NCBI GenBank assembly: GCA_013365365.1
Contig: JABVXU010000292.1
Span: 1-64,000, forward strand
Source: Cruorifilaria tuberocauda
Taxonomy: Eukaryota > Nematoda > Chromadorea > Rhabditida > Onchocercidae
Direction: 5' to 3'
Length of the DNA: 64,000 nt
The number at the start of each line of letters is the position of its first letter. The first letter of the stretch is position 1. The position numbers were made by a program, and so were the translations under genes. Shown in pieces: positions 1 through 17,364 of this stretch. The notes under the pieces are model-generated. The model saw only the letters and a list, made by a program, of their open reading frames with translations. It made no database searches and had not been told where the DNA came from.

Positions 1-70
1 TTATATCGCTTCGATAAAAATAACCCGAAACTTAATTGAATATAGAGTAGAATGAGCATCACCGAGCACA
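1..70 (-). repeat. Inverted copy of chemoreceptor intron segment
   Basis: The first 70 bases of the window are the reverse complement of 2438-2507, with one mismatch. The plus-strand copy begins two bases inside intron 4 of the chemoreceptor gene. The repeat touches the window edge, so its full length is unknown. Beyond base 70 a related TATCAG-plus-donor sequence follows after a short indel (about positions 71-92), but no protein similarity to the receptor exon was found further on. This may be the edge of a minus-strand paralogue to the left, or a dispersed repeat. Confidence 0.9.
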
Positions 71-624
71 TCCAATCAGACCTACCTGATATGAACCGAA
101 TGATAGAAAATGAGTGGGACGTTTGGAAGGCATTTGTCAAACGTAATAACTCGAAATTTGAGAGTGCTTAATGCACATAAAAATATCTTAAAAGGTGTTA
201 TAAATTCAAATATTATCTTTGAAAATGCGAACAGAACGAGTTTTTGCGTTATAATATTGAAAATGTTACTGTATACCGTATACTGTTACTGTATGACTAA
301 TGAAATTTTCAATTATCATATCAGTTAGTATCATTTCTGTCAGACAAAAATACGGTAACTTCAAATTTTCATTTGTCATGGAAACGACTCTTTTTGTTTA
401 TGCAGAACTTGCAATTGAGTAACTTTGTTTCTAGGAACTTATCCTCTCTCGAAACATTTTGATTTGAAAGCAACGTGAAATCCCCTCAAAGCGAAGTACC
501 ACGAGCAGTGATTGTAGAAGATCCAGTTTGCTAAGTTAATTGATCCGATTTGCAGTATCCGTCGACTCTCTGAGATTTCTCTATCAGTTCTATCTATTTC
601 AACTGGAAAATCAGTTGCGGAAAA
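71..624. other. Gene-free flank upstream of chemoreceptor
   Basis: Apart from the inverted repeat edge there is no supported gene. Reading frames of about 60-70 codons occur on both strands but show no family signature and no paired splice sites. The stretch just before 625 probably holds the promoter or 5' leader of the receptor gene; no TATA box or trans-splice site could be assigned confidently. Confidence 0.5.
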
Positions 625-3157
625 ATGAATCACCTGTGTGTTGAAGCCGTTTCACGACATGCAATGACGATATTTCGCTATTTACCGTTTATTATGATGG
701 GGATTATTTTAATAACAACATTTTTTATATTAAAATTCGCCTTTTTTGAAGTGAAACACATCGCGTTGCACAGGTAATTTCTTCTCTCAAGATATTTTAC
801 CACTGTTACTTTGAAAACCAGGGAAAATTATTTAACGAAATAGCCCGAGAATATAACTGGCATCATCCCAACTCCGAATCATTCGGCGACCTGATACTTT
901 AATCAGAATCACTTTGAGAGACTATCTTTGTATCAAAGATCAGTCTGATATTTCTTCTATCAAGCATTTTCGCCTGTAAAAATTAACAGAAGTGACATTT
1001 GCAGAAATTCGCTTGTTCTTTTACAAAATATGAACATATCGGCAATGTTGGTCAGTCTTGGCGGAACACTTATGATGATGTACGAAATCTATTTGTCTAG
1101 CAGATCACCGAACCGATCCTGTGACCTCCTGATACCTTACACCGAATGTTTTATCATTCGTGCACCGCTCGTTTTGGGCTCTCTTAATATTCACACATCT
1201 GTACTAACTTTTTTTATTGAACGATTGTTTGCCAACATAAAGTAAGTATATTTCTCAATGATGAATGCTTTGTAGTGTATATTATCGAGTATTCTCCTGC
1301 TCGAAACAATGAATAAAAATATCAGTGAGTCAATGGGCTGGTTGAAAGATAATGGACGTACTTACTTTTTGTTCGAAAAATCATTCACACTTTCTTTGGA
1401 TACCCTCGGAATGGAAAACGGAAGGACAGAATCTTATTTTTTAAGCTACCCTGTCTTTCCACATTTTGAAAATAAGAGAATAGAAGTTAAGTCTGTCAGC
1501 AACTTGTAAGCTCACATCACAAACTGCTTTTAAGGCCGAGCCAATATGAAAAGCGAAAGAATATTTGTATCATCGTTATGATAGTTGTGCAGTGGTGTTC
1601 GGGAGCAGCGATTCTTATTTTCTACGCCGTTGGACAGGTGCGAACATCGGAGTTCCCATTTGAAAAAGCTTTCTTAATTTATTCCTAAAACTTCATATTG
1701 CGGGGCAACTGAGGAATTATGTATAAGGAACAAGGCAGATTAACGTCATCATCATTTTTAATTAGTGTCTAGGAAATTTTTTGATAATTACTACAGCTAT
1801 TATAAAGGTTTTATTGATTAATGGAGGGATTATTCTTTATAAACCGTTACGAAACAGCGATGAAAGAATATCATGAAGAGTAGTGGATCATCGATCACTG
1901 CACTAGGATAGATCTTTCGGAAACGAAGAGAGCTGCTAACCCCTTAATATTTTGCAATCATTCGACAAACGAAGCGTTGCAGAATTCCCTTGAAACAAAT
2001 AGAGTTAAGTGAATAACAAGAATCTATCTAGCGCAGCAGGAGAATCCGATCATTGGATAGCGTTTATTGCACAATTTCTATAATACCAAAATACTTACAT
2101 CATTTCGATGAATTTACATTACCAAAAATATTTCAGGTTCCCGACAACCACTTTTATAAATGAGTAAACTATCCGCTTATTTGGATTGCTGATTGATGAC
2201 TTATTGATTTTAGGTATTCAGTATTCTGCATGAACAAAAAAATTGCATTACAGTTTGGAACAAATCTACCCATTTGTGTTTTGAGTGTAATGAATAAACT
2301 GCATCGTTATCTTTTTTCTTACGCGATGTTCATCAGTGATATCACTTCCTTCCTAGCACTCGTCCTTTTGTTTTACAACATGAAGTTGAAACGAAAAATG
2401 ACCACTATTCAATGCAGTCTGTCTACACGTTATCAGGTGTGCTCGGTGATGCTCATTCTACTCTATATTAAATTAAGTTTCGGGTTATTTTTATCGAAGC
2501 GATATAAAAGTGATAAAATTAACACCTATTGTAAAATGAAATTGCACATCAAAGGTGCGTAATAAATGAGTAAATGAGCTTTCATAAATACTTTTATAAA
2601 AAGTTAAGGCTAAATTATGCCAACAAGTGGAGTTTATTTTTTGTTGTTGGAAGTATTTGCAGGTTCGTGAAAATATTCGTTTTTTACGACTGGCAATATA
2701 CATTTCGTCCGTGGTTTGTATCTCATCTGTAACAGATGCTGTGATAAGATATGGAATTACTCATAATCAGAAATTGATATGGATTTATTGGAGCTGCGAG
2801 CCAATGATTCAAAATATATATTACGCTCTTATCATCATGCTAATCGAACTGGAAAATCGGTAAGTTTAATACAGTGAAAATCGTGAAACTATAAATTTCA
2901 AATCTAATTGGCAATATTTTCACTTTATATTCACATCATATTCCATGTTTAATTTCCAAGCAAATCAACTGCTTAATAATTGCTTTACCTTCCATCTGGC
3001 AATTATTTTCACTTTTAGGAAGCAGAAAAATAGATTCATTAAGGATGACGTGGAAAACAACGATAACATCACAACATTGCAGGATATGTGGGGTGACAGA
3101 ATACATTTCCGAAGAAGTATTTTCAATGCATTATTTGATAAAATTATAATACATTAG
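625..3157 (+). CDS. Sra/Srab-type serpentine chemoreceptor (one junction unresolved)
   Basis: Exons read as 625-773, 1005-1241, 1535-1637, 2214-2436, 2663-2859 and 3019-3157 (stop). The protein is a seven-transmembrane receptor of the nematode Sra/Srab/Sre superfamily, expected in sensory neuron membranes. Diagnostic pieces are a hydrophobic first segment after the start, HRNSLVLLQNMNIS before TM2, the FIERLFAN motif after TM3, LSTRYQ/VRENIRFLR across the exon 4/5 junction in the third inner loop, and a tail with TTLQDMWGDR like the LxxMW of the family. Joins 1-2, 2-3, 4-5 and 5-6 keep frame. Exon 3 ends in phase 0 but exon 4 is open only in phase 2, so a small exon between 1638 and 2213 is missing from my model or the gene carries a frame break. 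The exact subfamily is uncertain; the superfamily is fairly secure. Confidence 0.72.
2438..2507 (+). repeat. Plus-strand arm of the 70-bp inverted repeat
   Basis: This is the partner of positions 1-70 (69 of 70 bases match in inverted orientation). It starts immediately after the GT of the exon 4 donor of the chemoreceptor and lies wholly inside intron 4. Near identity of intron sequence over 70 bases indicates a recent duplication, gene conversion or an assembly fold-back. Confidence 0.9.
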
Positions 3158-5927
3158 TAACCCATTTACTGATAACATATTTGCACTTCATGATGACGGA
3201 TAAGGTCAATCAGTTACAATAAGTTACTGGAGGAGTTACTGCTGTTCAAATAATATCTCGGTCGAGCAAATCTCGAGATTTTTCACTTTCGTCTACTTCC
3301 GAATGCTGAATTGCTGCTCCGATTCGAAGAGTTATTATTCACGTGTTATACTGAAAAATCTTGCACGATGTAGAATTTTGAGTAATTCCAAGTTCCATTA
3401 GCTACGGTTAAGATGTTTCTAGTCTTCACGATTCAATATTTGCCGTACGCTGAGTCAACAAGAAAACAAACTTTATTTCCTTCAAGTGACAAACTGTTAA
3501 TTAGCAATTATCGTTTTTTGAATTGTAAAAATTGTCTTCAATGGAATCTGTGTCTCAAACGTTGTCTCAAAATAATTCTATTCTATATCACATCTATTTC
3601 GGCCCGCAATTCCATGATAATCAGAAAATATAATTATGTGGCGGCAATTTGTAAGCCTGGTGATTTAATCGTTATGACACGTAATTAGGAAGTACTGGAA
3701 TGGAATTTTTCAGAGATTCAACGAGTAAAAAGGAAAACAGCGATGTGTTATTTACTCGAGCCCGTTAGAATTCACGCAGTATCATCTTTAGTGTGGGCAA
3801 AGCATACCTTTGATTGTTTGTAAATGAATGAAATTCTTTTTGCCAGGTTTTCTTACTTTCCTTTCAGCCACACCTGTACATTACCATCATTATTCAATGT
3901 GATTCACTGCTTTAACTATTTTGTCGTCGTATAACGAATATTTGTGGAAGTAGAGACGTAAAATTTGAGCCTGTTGCAGAAGTTTCTACAAAAAATGTTT
4001 TGAAATTAAAAAAGCTGGAAAATTTTTAATGAAAGAAATCCGCGTAATATCAGGAAATATCGTGGAATATATCGTGCTTTAACAATATTTTCGTTTAAAA
4101 TAAGTATAAATCAAATCCGACGCTGTCTACAGGAGCACAACATTATTTCTGAAGACTTGGAGAATTCAGATTCAGCACTTTGGCAGTGAATAAGAATCTG
4201 AAAAATAAGAGTTCCACACACAGCATTACCATTCATATTATCTAGGAATTCTCGGCACATAGTGTGGCCGCATCATGGCATTATTCTATTAATAACAAAC
4301 TTATTCCTTTTTTGAGATCATCAAGACAAATTGTACACGTTTAAGATTAGCAAAGGAGACTTGGACGAAAAATTTATTATGAAAATCGATTTGTGATCAA
4401 TTAATTAAAAATGTTTCATTAATCAATATATAAAGAGGGAATCGAGGATCCGAAGAGGCTTCAGCTTTGAATATAGTTCAACTCCAAGAAACGAAGTAGC
4501 AACGTGCATACTTAGACTAAATTTAACAGACCGTTCATTCTCGCCGCAGTTTTTACGTGAGTATCCCAGGTGTGTAAGTTGTATGTACGTACGTTCTTTG
4601 GTATGTGTTCCACTTGTCGAAGTCATTCTATTCTAATTTTGCGGTTGGAGAATATCTCCCAGTATGTTTCCAGTCGTTGAAATTTATTTCCACTGCAACA
4701 TGTTTTCGATGATATCGCGGGACGTTCTGTCTTGTTTATAACAGTGCATCTTGAGAATATGAATCGTTGAGATTTGTGACTTAATCCATGTGAAAAAGTC
4801 AATGTTAGAACTATTTCATTAACCTATGAACGCTGCATTTAAGGCAATTTATCTTGTCATAATACCTGAAGTTAACTGACAAACTGCGAAATATCTGCAT
4901 TTCCAGTTCTGTATTGTTTTATGAAATTCTCGAGAAAGAAGAATTTGCAGTTTAATACTTAGATTTAGATGTAATAGCTGACAAGAACAACATATAATAC
5001 AGCTTGACTTTGTTTTCCATAACATGTTGGGTCTTTTTGCCGGTTCTGATTATGGTAACTTCCATGCAACCGTATTTATTATGTTAATATAATATTCTAA
5101 TATACATGTGTTATATTCTAAATAGGCTTATTATTATAAATGCTAAACAAAACAGAAGTATAAGAAGTTGAGTTACGAAGAGCCTTTGAGCAAGAGAAAA
5201 AGTTTCACTGATTTATAGAGGGAATAAGATGGATGGGGTTAGGGGATAATAGATTGTCGAGGAATTTAGAGCTAATGTATCCTTTATCGAGCTGGAGTAG
5301 AAGACTTCGTCAGCTTCGTTCATTGCTCACTGAAGTTTGTTCGCCAAAGCTGTTGCTTCCGCTATTATCATTTCATTATATTACTGTTATTGTTACCCTC
5401 CTATTCGAAATAAGCTGGAAGGGGATTTGTTCAAGTAGCGGTTCCTTCTTTTTCTCTCCTTCCATTTCTTTTCGGAAAGTGTACTTTCTTTTATCTTTTT
5501 TCACTGCTCTACGGCATATTTCTTCCATAAACACACTCACATAGTGTTACCTCTATGACCTATTCACTCTGTTTAAATTGAATTCACCTCTTAAATTTAA
5601 AATTGTTTAAACATGAATTTTTCTGTTCAACAGGAGTCTTTCAAATGATAAAGACTTTTCTAGGTCGACCGTTGTTAAAAGGATTCTTTTAGAATATTAA
5701 ATTGTATATATTTATATTTTTTATATTCATCATATTCATATTTACATTGATACTGATATTGATTTATTTGTTTATTGAAAACGGATGAGTCACATCAAGT
5801 TTAACGTTATAATGGGACAGAGATTTGATATTTTTCAAGTTTTACAATTTCTTTTTGCATTTCAATGCACAAATAGCGATCACATTTGAATGAAATTTAG
5901 TCAAAACAATACAAAAAAGTGTCATTA
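3158..5927. other. Intergenic region, no gene seen
   Basis: About 2.8 kb between the chemoreceptor and unc-97. Open frames at 3413-3688 and 5233-5544 (plus) have no recognisable domains and no matching splice structure. The sequence is AT-rich with poly-pyrimidine patches and presumably includes the unc-97 promoter near its right end. Confidence 0.5.
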
Positions 5928-8900
5928 ATGGTCTGCGGTGGAATGGACGGTGTAATCAACGGTGATTTGAGTTCTGGTTTCGAGAATTTAACGTGTGTGC
6001 GATGTCACGATGGCTTCGATTTAAATGAGCAGATTGTAAATTCTTCCGGACAAGTATGGCATTCTGATTGTTTCGTGTAAGTTTTTTCATCACTTTATGT
6101 GCGTCAATTTTTGTCTAAAAAAGTTTTAAAATAAGCTGCAATTTAATCAAGTAACCTTTTCTGTAGTAAAGTTAATGTGTTTCCGAGATTGTTAAATTAT
6201 AGTTATGAAGTTACATGCATGAAGTTTGCTTTGTTTTCATGTTGAAGTTCAGTTGGAAGCTTTTACCTCAATCCTGCTCTTTTAAGAATCTTAGATCTTC
6301 ATCACTGAAACTTTTGTTATCGCAATAAAGCAATAGTCTGACTTGCTTTTATTTGATAGTTGCTGCGCCTTCATAATTTTACGTACAAAAATAAAAAGAG
6401 AAGCTTGAAGTATTTTGTTCTTTATGCTGCAAGTTATTATGAAAATACTTTTCCCATATGTTGGCTAAGTTTTTATTGTAAATTGGGCAAATAGAAGTTA
6501 AAAAAAAATGTTTTTTACATCGTATTGTTTTCATTTTTTTACTTGCAGCAGTACAAATTGTTGGAATAGATTCATTCTCGGAGAGAATCTAGTATAGTAT
6601 TCGAGAAGCATATTTACCTTATACATTGAGTTCCTTATCTATTTTGTCTCACAAATTTTCGATAAAATTGAAATGTATTAAAAAAAGAAAAAGCGTTGCC
6701 AATATATTCAACTGCTGGCAATATTTTTTATTTATCACTTTTCGTATTGCTATTGCACACTGTTTTTACTGCTGTTACAGTTGTTCTCAGTGTTTCGAAC
6801 CATTTCCGGATGGCATATATTTTGAATTTGACGGAAGAAAATACTGTGAACATGACTTCCACGTGTTATATGCTCCATGCTGCAATAAATGTAGTATGTT
6901 TTCTGATTATTATCTTTGTTTCAATTTTCTGTCGTATTTTTTAACGCATGAAATTGATGCATCAATATGCAGTATAAGGTTTTTTTCATCGGTCTTCAAA
7001 TGTTTAAAAACTTTTCTTATTTTTTTTGTCCTTATTTACATTGGTTGTTCAAAAAAAAGGTATTTAACGAAGTCATAAAATGTTGCATATAGAAAAAGTA
7101 GATAATATGTATCTTAAATGTTAAGAAAACTGATGTTTATTTGTTCTCTTTAGATGAATTTATTGTGGGACGAGTAATAAAGGCGATGAATGCTAACTGG
7201 CATCCTCAATGCTTTCGATGTGAATTATGCAGTAAGGAACTTGCTGATATCGGATTCTTAAGAAACTGTGGGAGGTATGTTTGTATTCAAACTCGAATTC
7301 AAATTATAAGTGCTCTCTTGAGATTTAAAAATAAAAAAAGAAAAATAGACTCATGAATATGATGTTTTTTAATGAAATAGCATATAACATTTGTTATGGG
7401 TTGTATTCATTATTTCAGATGTCTTCTAGTAATTAACAAAGGAACAAAAATCTTTTACCATTAAGGAAAATCTATATTATTTTTGTGATGAATTTGCTGT
7501 GAGATATTTCAGAGCTCTTTGTCGTGAATGTAATGAACGGGAAAAAGAAGCTGGACGTGGTCGTTATGTCTGTCATAAATGCAAAGGCATTATTGAAGAT
7601 GGTGGTCATATTAAATATCAAGGCGATAGCTTTCATCCATATCATTTTAAATGCAAACGTTGCGGGTGATTTTTAATAAAGTAACTAGAATTTATTAATA
7701 TTTGATAGAGTTCAGATGAATAGGAGAAGCAAAAGAACATGAAAGTTAATGTTGTCAAATAATGTTTCGGAGAAGAAATGTGATTAGTAACAAAGTAACT
7801 GAAGCAATGTATGAAGGCTTATGACTTAAATTTCGATATGTGTTCAGTATTTTTTAGTGTGGAATTAGATACGAATTCACGTGAGGTCGGTGGAGAATTG
7901 TATTGTTTGAGATGTCATGATACAATGGGTATACCAATATGTGGCGCATGTCATAGACCGATTGAGGAACGCGTAGTTACTGCATTAGGGAGAAATTGGC
8001 ATGTTGAGGTTTGTTCTATCATTAGATTTTTGCGACGGATATAGTAGTTTTTCTGATTTGTTATTATTATTTTTATTCTTATTCCATAGTTGGAATGTAT
8101 TGTGTACTAAATTTAAGAATAATTTTGGAAAGTGGAAAGAAAACAAAAACATTAAAGGAATTTTGCAGCATTTTGTTTGCGCTGTTTGTGAGAAACCATT
8201 TCTTGGTCATCGCCATTATGAAAAGAAAGGATTAGCTTATTGCGAACAGCATTATCATAAGGTTAGTTTCTCGACTGCTCAGTAATTGTTTGTTGGATGA
8301 ATAATAAAAAAAAGAGAAGACTCAAGCTTATGAGCATTTCTTAATCTTTCGCAAATTTTCTTATACTTTATGTCATAATTACTTATCGATTCCGTGATTT
8401 TTAAAGATCATACTTTGCTGTTGAATTTTTGTCCAAATATCCTACTCATGATTATGAGAAAAAAATTTTTTTAGTATTTCATTATGTTTATCACCGTTAG
8501 GTATCAATGAAAGATAAAAATATATTGTAGAGTTTTTGATACTAGTGGTCGATGCATAATATTTTTGATATCATTTTCTTTAAAATTACCGCATAATTGT
8601 AATAATGGCTTACATAGCTCTAAAATTTAGCTATACGGCAATGTATGCTTTAAATGCGGTAAAGTATGTAGTGGTGAAGTATTCCAAGCGCTTAACAAAT
8701 CCTGGTGTGTTGCCTGTTTTGGTTGCAGTTTGTGCGATAAAAAAATGGATCATAAGTATGTAGCTTTTTCAAATGTTTCTTTCCTGTTTTTTCAGTTTTT
8801 AAAGGATAAATTTCACAGTTTTTTTTGTCTATTTAAATTTCATTTTATTGAAATAAGCATTGTAATACATTTTATAAGCAAATGCTGTTTCACGTCAATT

Positions 8901-9343
8901 TTTACTTTACACCTTGATTTTGCACTGTGTGATTTATTCTTTTTTAAAGACTTGCATATTGTGAATGATTAGAAAAAATGAAGAATTAGAGAGATCTTAT
9001 TGATTAGTGAACTCTTACAGATTCCAGAGATCTATTACAGTGTGTACTTTCATTTCATTTTTACAAAAAAATAGTTTTCAGTAGAAAGAAGCAACTTCTT
9101 GTCCACTGTGATCAATTTATTTCCTTTTTAAAATGTACTTTATAAAATTTCAGGACGAAATTTTACGAATTTGATATGAAACCAACATGTAAACGTTGCT
9201 ATGATCGTTTTCCAACGGAATTGAAGAAGAGAATTAGCGATAGCTTGAAAGAACGAGATTTGGAAAATGAGAGAAATAAAATGATGTTTCAGAGGCGATC
9301 CACCAGTCCAGTCCAACAGCAAACATATACTTCTAGGAGATAA
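5928..9343 (+). CDS. unc-97: UNC-97 / PINCH, five-LIM-domain adhesion adaptor
   Basis: Exons 5928-6076, 6781-6893, 7154-7274, 7513-7665, 7858-8008, 8169-8261, 8631-8755 and 9154-9343 join in frame to give 364 residues, complete. PINCH proteins bind integrin-linked kinase through LIM1 and scaffold integrin attachments (in worms, muscle dense bodies and M-lines). Five LIM zinc domains follow one another: LIM1 starts at Cys23/Cys26 with His45/Cys48, LIM2 at about Cys84/Cys87 (CNKCNEFIVGR), LIM3 at YVCHKC, LIM4 at [12 protein letters not shown]5 at GNVCFKCGK. The signature [12 protein letters not shown] and the tail [16 protein letters not shown] match nematode UNC-97 closely. The ATG at 5928 is the only in-frame start near LIM1 and gives a leader of about 20 residues. 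A short Ser/Thr/Gln-rich tail follows LIM5. An AATAAA lies at 9480, 137 bases past the stop. Length and order fit the family. Confidence 0.96.
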
Positions 9344-10994
9344 TATATGAAGTTGTTGAAACTTAACTTTTTTGATCGTCGTATTTTTACCAACTTCTCT
9401 ATGGAATATCAGCTAAGAACGAACCTTCTATTCAATGTGATTTTTTTATTACAAAAAGATAAAAATACAGCGGAAACTGAATAAATTAAAATGAGTTATG
9501 TTTTTTCATAAGTAAGAATCAGTGACTAAAAAATTGGACTTTAATTGTTATATTTTGCAATACAGCTTGTTCATATTTGTGGTACTTCTTTCTTTCGTAG
9601 ATCTACTCATATCTTATAGGAAAATCCTGCTGATATTGCATTATCCTCCCATTACCGGAAGCATGCGTTTTTATCCTGTGTTCTGTGTTGCTCGATCTTC
9701 CAAACTGATTCAGCAAATTTTGCCAATTCCGTTCACCTTAGTATATTGCATTATTCTTGGCTGAATTTCTCATGCACTGTGGTTTTTCCTTTTTTCCCTT
9801 ATGACGCGATAATAGACGTATTTTATTACGTATTTTAGGTAATATAAATAATAATAGTTTTACGCGTCTACTTATAATGGTTCTTTTTTTGCTGATTTGC
9901 AGAATTCAAAAATTTTTAAGGCAAAATTTTTTAAATCTTTTGCTGCATAGTTAACATAGTATTATCCTTATCATTATGTTCTTTTTTCGGTAATGAAACC
10001 GTTGCATTATAACTATGCAGTAAACACAACAGTACAATTTCTCCCACTTAGTGTCCCACTCCATTAATACAAAAATTGTATAAATTAATCTCTAGTTATT
10101 CGATCTTCTTCTGCTGGCACCTGCTTAATTTTCTCCATGTCATACACGCGTGTGATGGAATTTATTAAAAATCGTACGTGTGTGTTGCAATATATTCACG
10201 TCATCTAAAAAAGAATCACATAATAGCCTGTCGTAAAATCAGTATGTTTAATTGGTTTGATGCTGATGATTCTAATTTAATAAAATGTGCTTTGATTTTT
10301 GTGATTAGAGCATTTCAGGATGACCGGAAGTGAAAAACTTCTACCTTTCACTTTGTGATATTGCATTCTTTGCAACAAGAGCTGTTTGATGTTGCACCCG
10401 TCGTTTCAAAGATTGGTAAAATATCGTGATACATTGCAAACGTATTTTAAATTGGATCCCTTAAACTCGTCAAATCTCGTAATTACTATCCCAGCGGACT
10501 TGAAAAGCGATCGCCAAACATCGTCTATTGGTTAGAAACGGTGTCCGTCAAATGAAATTTTATTTCACGTGTGGGAACTCATTGAATGTTAATAAACACT
10601 ATCAAGCTTATCGATTATTCAAGAAATATATGGTTATATAGAGTATATCTTTAAGAAGCAGTATAAAATGTGTGAGAAAGTTAGAAGAGTTGAAACCTCG
10701 TGATGTTTTTATGGGAAGGATTACCACGAAATTTATCCAACTTTTGAAATTTCGTTGAGGTAATGGAAGAGCAGTGAAGACACATTGTATTGATATAGTT
10801 TAACAAATGACTAGAACTATGGACCAAAGAACACTGAGAGGACGCTTCCCCGGTAGGCCTGAAAATGCAGATCGGACTCTCAATTAGCATTTTATTCTAA
10901 CGAGTCATTAATGATAATTTCGTGAAACCTGTTATATTTACGGTTTGTTTTGACTTTCTCTCATGTTTGCAGCATTTCAGAGTGTAGAATAGAC
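9344..10994. other. Intergenic region with unc-97 3' end
   Basis: This holds the likely 3' UTR of unc-97, with a polyadenylation signal AATAAA at 9480-9485. No gene is supported in the rest. Just before the next start, a TTTCAG at 10974-10979 lies 15 bases upstream of the ATG at 10995 and could be a splice-leader acceptor for the GPR107-like gene (inference). Confidence 0.5.
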
Positions 10995-16046
<5,052 letters not shown>

Positions 16047-17364
16047 ACTTATTTAAATTTTTCAGTTGAAAAATGCTGCTCATTTTGATCTAATTTTTTA
16101 AATTCCTGTCTGTTAATATTTGAAAGTGGTTATAGAACGAAGATGTTTATATGTTGCAGTGAAGTTTATTCAACAATATGTTTGTTTTCGTTGGAAATCC
16201 TGCTTAGATATTCATCACTGAAGTATAGCAATAGGTTTATTTCTTTAATCTCTTTTATTACTCTTTCTTTCACTTATTTCATCTCTGAAATCTTGATTCT
16301 CATCGTTATGTCTTTTCACTAATATGCATTCATAAATGGAATGAAGCCTTAAATTCCTCTTCTTTATTATATTATTTTATACGTTTAAAAACTGCAAAAT
16401 TGAAATCTTGAAACATGATTTGAAATCTCTAGCTATTTATTTCTAAAAGTTATGATTTTATTACATTCTGTGAAACTAATTTAAAACTATAATATTGACT
16501 TTCGGTTGAATAAAATCTCTAACAGTTTTTATCCATAGATTATAGCATAATCGTATCTAACATATGTCATACTTCCAATACTCATTTCAGCCAGAGTCTT
16601 TGAAATATGAAGAGGAATAAGGACTAAAAATACTTGAGTGATATGATAAGCATTATAAATATTGTTAAATGCTCGGCCATACTTTTCATATAATTCATCG
16701 AAACATATATTTGCAGTGTATTTGTTGCTAATTTTACTCACGTTCTAAACAGTTTATGCAAATTTGCTTATGTAACTTTTTTTTCGTTCATAGTTTTTTG
16801 ATTACGTACGAAAAACTAAGACGAATATACAGAATTAGAGATCGAAATAAGATGTAGTTATATATCTTTATCTTTTAATTTCACGGACTGCAGTTACGGC
16901 ACAATTTGTTCTCATTTTTTGTATTCATTTTTGCACAAATTGATTCTCATTCATTACAGTTTAAGTGTTGTACAGTATTATATTTCTTGTTTCACTTTTT
17001 TCCTTCGTTTATTACGCAATAAATACATCTTTTTAAATAACAATAAGGAATGATCATTTCATAGTTGTTGAGAAGTGTACGAGTGGATAAATGGTAGAGG
17101 GCATGAAAGATTGGGGTATCGGGATGAAGTGATTAGGATGGATGATAGGAGTTGATGTGCAGTGTCGATATTTATTGTTTTGTCAGATATTTAGGTTTAA
17201 ATTAGAGCTTTGAAAGATGAAGGACGACACTTTGCCTTTTTCGAAAATATTTTGTTTCATTTTTGATTTATATGAAATCCGAAAACTAACATATTTGTTT
17301 GATTTGGATCGGAACAGAGAAGACGAGCATTCTCTCTTTAAATGTGAAAAAAAAGAATTTTAAT
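16047..17364. other. Convergent intergenic region
   Basis: This lies between the stops of the plus-strand GPR107-like gene and the minus-strand IQ gene, so it should contain both 3' UTRs. AATAAA-type signals occur, for example near 16508. A minus-strand frame at 16529-16741 has no family features and no flanking splice logic. Confidence 0.5.

Noticed and set aside
3413..3688. 91-codon plus-strand open frame
   Set aside because: No family motif and no exon partners; it does not continue the receptor gene.
5233..5544. 103-codon plus-strand open frame upstream of unc-97
   Set aside because: Hydrophobic, low-complexity composition without a known domain, splice sites or conserved start context; length is within chance for this region.
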